From NCBI RefSeq assembly GCF_030698125.1, contig NZ_JAUYNV010000053.1, positions 1 to 64,000 on the forward strand: a stretch of DNA of 64,000 nt, read 5' to 3'. This document shows, piece after piece, positions 58,329-64,000 of this stretch. The stretch comes from Methyloversatilis sp. (GTDB lineage: Bacteria > Pseudomonadota > Gammaproteobacteria > Burkholderiales > Rhodocyclaceae). A program made the position numbers and the translations under genes. Position 1 is the first letter of the stretch; each line of letters begins with the position of its first letter. The notes below the pieces were generated by a model. It did not search any database and was not told where the DNA came from. It saw only the letters and a list, made by a program, of their open reading frames with translations.

Positions 58329-59764
58329 AGCCTGCATTCCGCTCACCGGCCCTGACTGCGCTCGCCGCGTTGCTGCTGTCCGGCTGCATGGTGGGCCCGG
58401 ACTACATACGGCCCGAGCTGCCGCTGCCCGGGCGCTTTGCGGTGTCGGACGACGGCCAGCCCCAGGTGGCGGTGGCGCGCGGCTGGTGGAAGCTGTTCAA
58501 CGATGACACGCTGAACGCGCTGGTCGACCGTGCGCTGACCGACAACAGCGACGTGCAGCGTGCTGTCGCGCGGATCGAACAGGCCGACGCGGTGCTGCGC
58601 GAAGTCGGTGCGGCGCTGTTTCCGGATGTGGGTGTGGGCGCGAACGCGAGCCGCTCACGCATCAGCGGTGTGGCGACACCGATCCCGGCCGGTGCGCCGC
58701 TGTACCGCAACAACTTCCAGACGGCGATCTCGACCTCTTTCGAAATCGACTTCTGGGGCAAGCTGCGCCGCGCCAGCGAGGCGGCGCGCGCGCAGGCGCT
58801 CGGCACCCGATACGCAAAGGACACGGTGGAGCTGACACTGGTGAGCCAGCTGGTCGGAAGCTACCTGAACCTGCGGGCCCTGGATGCCCAGCTCGCGCTG
58901 TCGCGCGACACGCTGACGACACGGCGCGACAACGCCACCATCCTGCGTACGCGCACCGAACGTGGGCTGACCAATGATCTCGAACTGCAGCAGGCGCTCG
59001 GCGCGGTGTCGGCCATCGAGGCGCAGATCGCCGATCTGACGCGCAGTCGGGTCATTGCCGAGAACCAGCTCGGTCTGCTCAGCGGCCAGCTCGATCTGGC
59101 GATCGCGCCGGGCGACCTGCGCACGCTGCCCATGCCGCCGCAGCCGCCGGCCGGACTGCCGTCGTCGCTGCTCGACGCGCGGCCGGATATCCGTCAGGCC
59201 GAAGCCGATCTGGCCGCAGCCAATGCGCAAATCGGCGTGGCGAAGGCGGCGCTGTACCCATCGATTTCGCTGACCGGCAACTATGGCGCTCAAAGCCGGG
59301 AGCTGTCCGACCTGTTCAGCGGACCGGCCAATATCTGGTCGCTGGGCATCGGTCTGGATCTGCCGTTGTTCGACGCCGGTCGGCGCAGCGCGCGCGTCGA
59401 TCAGGCCAGTGCGCAGCAGAAGCAGGCGCTGGCGAGCTATGTGTCGGCGGTGCGCAGTGCCTTCACCGATGTGCGCGATGCGCTGGTGGCGGGCGAGCAG
59501 TACGCGCAGAGTGTGGTTGCGCTGCAAGCGCAGTTCGACGCCGCTGCACGCAGTCTGGAGCTGGCGCAGAAGCGCTACGACGCGGGCTATTCGCGTTACC
59601 TGGAAGTACTCGATGCGCAGCGAAGCGCGAATGACGCATCGCTCGCGCTGGTGCGGGCGCGCCAGTCGCAACTGGCCGAAGTGGTGAACCTGTATGTCGC
59701 GCTCGGCGGCGGATGGGCCGGCGCGACGGCGGAGCAGGGCGAGGCCGCAGCGGCCGCGCCCTGA
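58325..59764 (+). CDS. RND outer-membrane efflux lipoprotein (OprM/NodT type)
   Basis: The product (479 aa) has a lipoprotein signal (LLLSGCMVGPDY), the two repeated TolC-like domains and motifs such as RGWWKLFNDDTLNALVDRAL, SFEIDFWGKLRRASEAA and LDARPDIRQAEADLAAANA. It forms the outer-membrane channel of the pump. Its start overlaps the permease stop (ATGA). Confidence 0.95.
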   Translation: MKPAFRSPALTALAALLLSGCMVGPDYIRPELPLPGRFAVSDDGQPQVAVARGWWKLFNDDTLNALVDRALTDNSDVQRAVARIEQADAVLREVGAALFPDVGVGANASRSRISGVATPIPAGAPLYRNNFQTAISTSFEIDFWGKLRRASEAARAQALGTRYAKDTVELTLVSQLVGSYLNLRALDAQLALSRDTLTTRRDNATILRTRTERGLTNDLELQQALGAVSAIEAQIADLTRSRVIAENQLGLLSGQLDLAIAPGDLRTLPMPPQPPAGLPSSLLDARPDIRQAEADLAAANAQIGVAKAALYPSISLTGNYGAQSRELSDLFSGPANIWSLGIGLDLPLFDAGRRSARVDQASAQQKQALASYVSAVRSAFTDVRDALVAGEQYAQSVVALQAQFDAAARSLELAQKRYDAGYSRYLEVLDAQRSANDASLALVRARQSQLAEVVNLYVALGGGWAGATAEQGEAAAAAP

Positions 59765-59789
59765 TCTCCAGCCACTCCGGCCTTCCGTT

Positions 59790-60395
59790 TCAGCCGGCGA
59801 GCGCGCTCAGTACACGACGCTCGTCCGCCGGCTGTTCCTTCGTCGGCCGCGAGGCGTCCTTGCTTGCGGCGGTCAGCGACTTCACGTCGCCCGATATTTC
59901 CCCGCCCTCCTCGATCAGGATCGAGCCGTAGCGGATCTTGCCGCTGACCCGGCCGGTCGCATGGACGATGAGCCGCTGGCGCGCGGTCAGTTCGCCATCG
60001 AAATGACCGTGGATTTCCGCGATGTCGATGCCCACCGTGCCGGAGTACGCGCCATGTTCGGCGATGCGGATGACCCGGCTGTCCATCGTCGCCTCGACGC
60101 GGCCTTCCACCACCAGCGTGTCGCAGTCGAGAATTTCCGCGCCCTTGAGCTTCACGTCCGGTCCGACGATGAGGCGGCTGCCTTGCTCGGTCGAACCCGC
60201 ACTGGCCGCTTCACGCGCGGCGGGCGTGGCGGTGAGTGAGGCCGGTGTGTCGCCGGAGAGCGACACCTGCTGAGCGCTGGTCGGTTGCGCGGCTGGCAAG
60301 CCACCTGGCAGGGAGGATTGACCGCCTGGCCGCAACGTACGGCCGGTCTGGTTTTCGGCGGGTTTCGGGAACGGACCGGGTTTGCTGTTGAACAT
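59790..60395 (-). CDS. Bactofilin (polymer-forming cytoskeletal protein)
   Basis: From ATG 60395 (AAGGAG upstream) the product is 201 aa. A Pro/Ser-rich N-terminus (1-70) precedes a bactofilin beta-helix domain (about 72-175) with repeating hydrophobic strands (LIVGPDVKLKGAEIL, LVVEGRVEA, GKIRYGSILIEEGGEISGDV). A short charged tail follows. Bactofilins self-assemble without nucleotide and scaffold envelope, stalk or motility functions. Upstream lie a sigma-54-type promoter and a GlrR-type box, and the glrK operon is divergent, suggesting control by GlrKR. Confidence 0.92.
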   Translation of the reverse strand: MFNSKPGPFPKPAENQTGRTLRPGGQSSLPGGLPAAQPTSAQQVSLSGDTPASLTATPAAREAASAGSTEQGSRLIVGPDVKLKGAEILDCDTLVVEGRVEATMDSRVIRIAEHGAYSGTVGIDIAEIHGHFDGELTARQRLIVHATGRVSGKIRYGSILIEEGGEISGDVKSLTAASKDASRPTKEQPADERRVLSALAG

Positions 60396-60444
60396 GCGTT
60401 CTCCTTGGATGATCGGGCCATCGAAGCGGGGCCCGACAGCACCC

Positions 60445-60460
60445 AGCAATGGTTGTGCCC
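60445..60460 (-). promoter_or_regulatory. Sigma-54-type promoter for the bactofilin gene
   Basis: On the minus strand the sequence GGGCACAACCATTGCT matches TGGCACG-N4-TTGCW at all but the first T and the seventh G. The invariant GG and GC are ten bases apart. Transcription would start near 60434, leaving a leader of about 39 bases with a good ribosome site. An A-rich stretch near 60478-60490 (minus AATGAAAAAAATGG) between this promoter and the upstream box is a weak IHF-site candidate. Confidence 0.65.
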
Positions 60461-60534
60461 GAAGCTATAAACCCATTTTTTTCATTGGCTTGCAGGAATT
60501 CATGGATGACGGATGTCCGGGCCAGGCATCCGGA

Positions 60535-60552
60535 TGTCGCTCTGGCACGACA
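60535..60552. promoter_or_regulatory. GlrR-type binding box in the bactofilin-glrK gap
   Basis: TGTCGCTCTGGCACGACA is an exact match to TGTC-N10-GACA, the motif recognised by GlrR (QseF) upstream of glmY in Enterobacteria. Its centre is about 110 bp upstream of the predicted bactofilin start, a normal enhancer distance. An adjacent inverted repeat (ACGCCCG 60552-60558, CGGGCGT 60567-60573) may be structural. The remaining gap to glrK has no clear sigma-70 promoter. Confidence 0.6.
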
Positions 60553-60687
60553 CGCCCGCCTTGAACCGGGCGTCAAGCCATGCGTCTGCCATTTACTTTA
60601 TTTTGCATTTGCTTACGACGGCTTACCGCGCGGGCTTTGCGCCTTCCCTAGACTCGCGGCTCCATCTTGGCCTTACTCCGCCCGCGC

Positions 60688-62103
60688 ATGCCGCATCTTT
60701 CCTTCCGCAGCACCCTTCTCATCGCCGTTCTGCTGATCGCCGGCGCGCTTGGCGCAGCGGCCGGTAGCGGCTGGGTGATGCTGCAGGACTTCGCGTTTGC
60801 CAGCCGGCAGGCCGGTGCCAGTGCGCTCAGGCTGTCGGCTGCGATGCAGCAGATCGACGAACGCAGCGCCGACATGGAGCGCAGTGCGCGTCAGTACGCG
60901 GTGCTGCAGGCACCGGCGCTGCGCGAACGCTTCGATGAGGCCTACGAGCTGGCGCAGATCGCTCTGGTCGATATCGAAGCCGAATTGCCGGTCGCAGCCG
61001 CCACGACGAAATGGCGCGAACGTGCCGCCCGGCTCGCGGCCGGATTCGATCTGTCGGCGCCCCCGGCGCCCCCGGCGGACGCGGTCGACGCCGAATCGGA
61101 TCTGGCCAGCTTCAACGACAGGCTGGCCGCCGCAATCCGCAGCCACATCGACCAGCGCAACACCACGCTGCTCGATACGCTGGAACGCAGTCGTGACCGG
61201 CTCGCGCTGCAGGTGCTGGCGGCCGTGGTGCTCGCGGTGTTGCTGGCGTTGGCCATCGGCTGGTGGATATTGCGACCGCTCAAACACGTCGAACGCGCGA
61301 TCACGCGACTGGGTGAAGGGAGCTTTGCGGTGCCGGTGGCGGTCGGTGGGCCGGCGGACCTGCGTCAGCTCGGAGACCGGCTGGAATGGCTGCGCCAGCG
61401 CATGGCCGAGCTCGAAACGCACCGCAACCGGGTACTGCGCCATGTTTCGCACGAACTGAAGACGCCGCTCGCGTCGCTGCGCGAGGGCATCGCGCTGATG
61501 CAGGACGGCGTGCTCGGCGGCCTGAACGTGGAACAGCTGGAAGTGAGCCGCATCCTGGACACCAATGCGCGCGCGCTGCAGGAACGCATCGAGCAGCTGA
61601 TCGGCTACAACGCCACGCAATTCGATGCACAGCACCTCGACCTGCGCCCGACCGCATTGCGTGCGCTGGTGCGCGACGTCACCGCGGACCTCAAGCTGCA
61701 GGCCAAGGTCAAGGACGTGCAGATCAACGTGTCGGGCTATGCGCCGCCGGTGCGCGGCGACGCCGCCAAGTTGCGCATCGCGCTGAGCAACCTGGTCAGC
61801 AACGGCATCGCGTTCAGCCCGCATGGTGGTACGGTCCGGCTTGAGTTGAGCGCGGATGAACAGACCGCCCGCATCGACTGCATCGATGAAGGGCCGGGTG
61901 TTGCGCCGGACGAGGTTGATCGCATCTTCGAACCGTTTTTCCGCGGCACCCGCCGCGCACCGCGACCGGACAAGGGCAATGGCCTCGGTCTGGCCATCGT
62001 GCGCGAGTTCATCGCCGCCCACGGCGGCACGGCGCGCGTGATGCCGGCCGAACGCGGCGCCCATTTCAGGATAGAACTGCCTCATGCACCTCAAGCCGTC
62101 TGA
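60688..62103 (+). CDS. glrK: Sensor histidine kinase GlrK (QseE-like)
   Basis: From ATG 60688 the product is 471 aa. It has helices at about 9-30 and 174-194 enclosing an all-helical periplasmic region rich in Ala/Arg/Glu, then HAMP (about 193-245), HisKA with H255 (RHVSHELKTPLASLREG) and HATPase (LSNLVSNGIAF, DEGPGV, GNGLGLAIV). It phosphorylates GlrR in response to envelope-related signals in the known system. The operon glrK-qseG-glrR is intact. Confidence 0.92.
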   Translation: MPHLSFRSTLLIAVLLIAGALGAAAGSGWVMLQDFAFASRQAGASALRLSAAMQQIDERSADMERSARQYAVLQAPALRERFDEAYELAQIALVDIEAELPVAAATTKWRERAARLAAGFDLSAPPAPPADAVDAESDLASFNDRLAAAIRSHIDQRNTTLLDTLERSRDRLALQVLAAVVLAVLLALAIGWWILRPLKHVERAITRLGEGSFAVPVAVGGPADLRQLGDRLEWLRQRMAELETHRNRVLRHVSHELKTPLASLREGIALMQDGVLGGLNVEQLEVSRILDTNARALQERIEQLIGYNATQFDAQHLDLRPTALRALVRDVTADLKLQAKVKDVQINVSGYAPPVRGDAAKLRIALSNLVSNGIAFSPHGGTVRLELSADEQTARIDCIDEGPGVAPDEVDRIFEPFFRGTRRAPRPDKGNGLGLAIVREFIAAHGGTARVMPAERGAHFRIELPHAPQAV

Positions 62104-62560
62104 CCCCGCCCGCGGTCCCGCGTTTCCATTCGCATATCTGCTGATGCTCGCCGCGCTGTTGAGCGGCTGTGCGGCGACACGATCATCACCCACCACCGGA
62201 GTACCTGACTCGGTGCCGCTATCGCCTGTGGTGAGCGTGCAGCCGGTCGAGCCGTCGCCGCTGCAGCAGGCCATGCAGGCCGCACACCCGCGCACCGGCA
62301 ACGCGGCGCGCGCGAAGGCGCTGCTCGAAACGCTGCTCGCGACCACGGACGATGCGTCGCGCGCGCAGCATCCGTATGCGCGCAGCCTGCTCGACCAGAT
62401 CAATGAGCGGCAGCGACTCGTCCAGCAGGCGGAGCGCACGAGCCAGCAGCTGAAGGACAGCCAGCTGCGCAACGACGAGCTGCAGCGCAAGATTGACGCG
62501 CTGGCCGATATCGAACGCACGCCGCCGGTCCGCGCTCCGAAGCGGGCGCTGGCCCGATGA
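62084..62560 (+). CDS. qseG: QseG/YfhG-like outer-membrane lipoprotein between glrK and glrR
   Basis: The product (158 aa) has a lipoprotein signal (LLSGC, C29), a low-complexity segment and a C-terminal coiled coil (about 85-145; RSLLDQINERQRLVQQAERT). Position and form match QseG, the lipoprotein that interacts with the GlrK/QseE kinase in E. coli; sequence similarity by eye is weak, so the assignment rests on synteny. It overlaps glrK by 20 bases and glrR by four. Confidence 0.75.
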   Translation: MHLKPSDPARGPAFPFAYLLMLAALLSGCAATRSSPTTGVPDSVPLSPVVSVQPVEPSPLQQAMQAAHPRTGNAARAKALLETLLATTDDASRAQHPYARSLLDQINERQRLVQQAERTSQQLKDSQLRNDELQRKIDALADIERTPPVRAPKRALAR

Positions 62561-63936
62561 GCGGCGCGCACCGCTTGCTGCTGGTCGACGACGATACGGA
62601 TCTGCTGCGACTGCTGTCGATGCGGCTCAAGGCCAGTGGCTACACGGTCAGCACCGCCGAAACCGCAGAGGCTGCGCTGTTGCGGCTGGCGGTCGAGCGC
62701 TTCAGTCTCGTGGTGTGCGATGTGCGTCTGCCCGACCGCGACGGCCTGTCGCTGTTCGGCGACATCCGCCAGCAGCACCCGGCGCTGCCGGTCATCCTGC
62801 TGACCGCGCACGGTACGATTCCGGATGCGGTCGAAGCGACTTCACAAGGCGTCGCCGGCTATCTGACCAAACCTTTCGACAGCGCGGTGCTGATGGCGCA
62901 GATTTCGCGCGCACTCGAGCATGCGGCGCCACCCGGCGCGGGCGCTACCATCGACGAGGCCTGGCGTGCCGACCTGATCAGCCACAGCGCGCGCATGAAC
63001 ACGCTGCTCGACGAAGCACGGCTGATCGCGGCGTCCGACGCCAGCGTGCTGATCCGCGGCCAGAGCGGGACCGGGAAGGAGTTGCTGGCACGCGCCATTC
63101 ATCGCGCCAGCCCGCGTGCAGCCGCGCCCTTCGTTGCGATCAACTGTGGCGCGATTCCGGAGGCGCTGCTCGAATCCGAACTGTTCGGGCACGAGCGGGG
63201 CGCTTTCACCGGCGCGACCGTGCGCCATACCGGTCTGTTCCGTGCGGCGCACGGCGGCACGCTGTTTCTCGACGAAATCGGCGACATGCCGCTGGCGCTG
63301 CAGGTGAAGCTGCTGCGCGTGCTGCAGGAGCGCGCGGTGCGCCCGGTCGGCGCCACACTGGCCGAGCCGATCGACGTGCGCATCGTGTCGGCCACCCATT
63401 GCGACCTCGACACCGCGCTTGATCAGGGTCAGTTCCGCGAAGACCTGTATTACCGCATCAACGTGGTCAGCCTCGTCCTGCCGTCGCTGGACGAACGGCG
63501 GGAAGACATTCCGCTGCTGGCCGATCACTTCCTGCGTGCGCTGGCGAAGAAGTACGGCAAGCACCTGACCGGCTTTGCACCCGATGCGCTCGAAGCGCTG
63601 GCCACCGCGACCTGGGCCGGCAATGTACGCCAGCTGCAGAACGTCGTAGAACAGGCGTGCGCACTGACCACGACGGCACTTGTGCCGCGCACGCTGGTCG
63701 ACCGGGCGTTGCGTGTGAAGCCGATGGAAGCGCTTGGCTACGCCGAAGCCAAACAACGGTTCGAACGCAACTATCTGGTGCAGTTGCTCAAGCTCACGGC
63801 CGGCAACGTGAGCGATGCGGCGCGCATCGCCGGGCGCAACCGTACCGAGTTCTACCGGCTGTTGCAGCGCTGCGGCCTCGACCCGGTGCTGTTCAGGGGC
63901 GATGCAACGGATGCGGGAGTCAGCCGGCAGACCTGA
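62557..63936 (+). CDS. glrR: Sigma-54-dependent response regulator GlrR (QseF-like)
   Basis: The product (459 aa) has a receiver (1-120; LLLVDDD, D55 in VCDVRLPDRDG, TKPFD), an AAA+ domain (about 145-375) with Walker A GQSGTGKELLARAIH, the sigma-54 contact loop ERGAFTGAT and LFLDEIGDMPLALQ, and a Fis-type HTH (about 405-445, GNVSDAARIAGRNRTEFYRL). It should activate sigma-54 promoters from TGTC-N10-GACA sites, two of which flank this operon. Confidence 0.94.
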   Translation: MSGAHRLLLVDDDTDLLRLLSMRLKASGYTVSTAETAEAALLRLAVERFSLVVCDVRLPDRDGLSLFGDIRQQHPALPVILLTAHGTIPDAVEATSQGVAGYLTKPFDSAVLMAQISRALEHAAPPGAGATIDEAWRADLISHSARMNTLLDEARLIAASDASVLIRGQSGTGKELLARAIHRASPRAAAPFVAINCGAIPEALLESELFGHERGAFTGATVRHTGLFRAAHGGTLFLDEIGDMPLALQVKLLRVLQERAVRPVGATLAEPIDVRIVSATHCDLDTALDQGQFREDLYYRINVVSLVLPSLDERREDIPLLADHFLRALAKKYGKHLTGFAPDALEALATATWAGNVRQLQNVVEQACALTTTALVPRTLVDRALRVKPMEALGYAEAKQRFERNYLVQLLKLTAGNVSDAARIAGRNRTEFYRLLQRCGLDPVLFRGDATDAGVSRQT

Positions 63937-63961
63937 CCGGGCCGGCGTTTCGCCGCTGGGG

Positions 63962-63979
63962 TGTCGCTGCGGCACGACA
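63962..63979. promoter_or_regulatory. Second GlrR-type box, downstream of glrR
   Basis: TGTCGCTGCGGCACGACA again matches TGTC-N10-GACA and differs from the upstream box at only two positions. It lies 25 bases after the glrR stop. Only 21 bases remain in the window, without a sigma-54 promoter, so its target, if any, is beyond the edge. Confidence 0.5.
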
Positions 63980-64000
63980 CGCGGCCTGCGGAAACTTGAG

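Noticed and set aside
60543-60558. TGGCACG at 60543 as a -24 element
   Set aside because: The -12 position reads GCCC, not TTGC; the sequence is better explained as part of the GlrR-type box.
60656-60671. Possible sigma-54 promoter for glrK (GG-N10-GC on the plus strand)
   Set aside because: The -12 part is TGGC rather than TTGC and the start would fall about seven bases from the ATG.
60673-62811. 712-codon minus-strand open frame opposite glrK-qseG-glrR
   Set aside because: Shadow frame crossing three overlapping real genes.

Overview
The window is GC-rich chromosomal DNA from a betaproteobacterium. It carries the betaproteobacterial aroQ-accB-accC-prmA order, a caa3-type cox cluster with a 43-residue assembly ORF, a SAH riboswitch before ahcY, a CIRCE operator before rpoH and the glrK-qseG-glrR operon. 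A Rhodocyclales or Methyloversatilis-like host is plausible, but I cannot place it further without searches. I see no insertion sequence, prophage, CRISPR array, tRNA or rRNA. Coding is dense, with many one- to four-base overlaps.

Layout. 1-5200: the 5' part of thiC behind a TPP riboswitch; a secreted alpha-carbonic anhydrase with an extra N-terminal domain; a PIN toxin/RHH antitoxin pair with a near-perfect palindrome at its start; ahcY behind a SAH riboswitch. 5200-9400: a membrane-anchored C13 (legumain-like) peptidase, a small lipoprotein, a VOC protein, lgt and a DUF4124 protein. 9400-14810: a 10-domain soluble hybrid histidine kinase with an EAL-type response regulator. 14900-18000: yggS, divergent from pilT-pilU. 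18000-25080: a long minus-strand run, unknown-tlpA-aroQ-accB-accC-prmA-DUF3426-tpx-dgkA. 25100-27050: mpl and a DUF2244 gene. 27100-35900: the terminal oxidase locus (ctaC, ctaD, assembly ORF, ctaG, DUF2970, ctaE, SURF1, a SCO-like gene, ctaA, ctaB, sco). 35900-48170: rpoH, then a plus-strand run miaB-phoH-ybeY-corC-lnt-glyQS-gmhB-plsC-ygjP-gloA (RNA modification and ribosome maturation, lipoprotein acylation, tRNA charging, envelope lipids). 48180-52330: a membrane hybrid kinase with Hpt domain and an HD-GYP response regulator. 52470-59760: a stand-alone TAXI-type binding protein and a tripartite RND efflux operon. 59790-64000: a bactofilin gene divergent from glrK-qseG-glrR.

The most interesting signal is in the last 4 kb. 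The bactofilin gene has a near-consensus sigma-54 promoter, and about 110 bp upstream of its predicted start lies an 18-bp site matching the TGTC-N10-GACA box of the enhancer-binding protein GlrR, whose gene is encoded divergently next door. A second, nearly identical box follows glrR at the window edge. This suggests a GlrKR/sigma-54 circuit controlling a cytoskeletal or envelope polymer. Other points worth a second look are an imperfect 29-bp duplication of the accC start within the accB-accC gap, creating a 42-codon ORF that stops across the accC start codon, and two separate kinase/c-di-GMP-phosphodiesterase pairs of opposite catalytic type.
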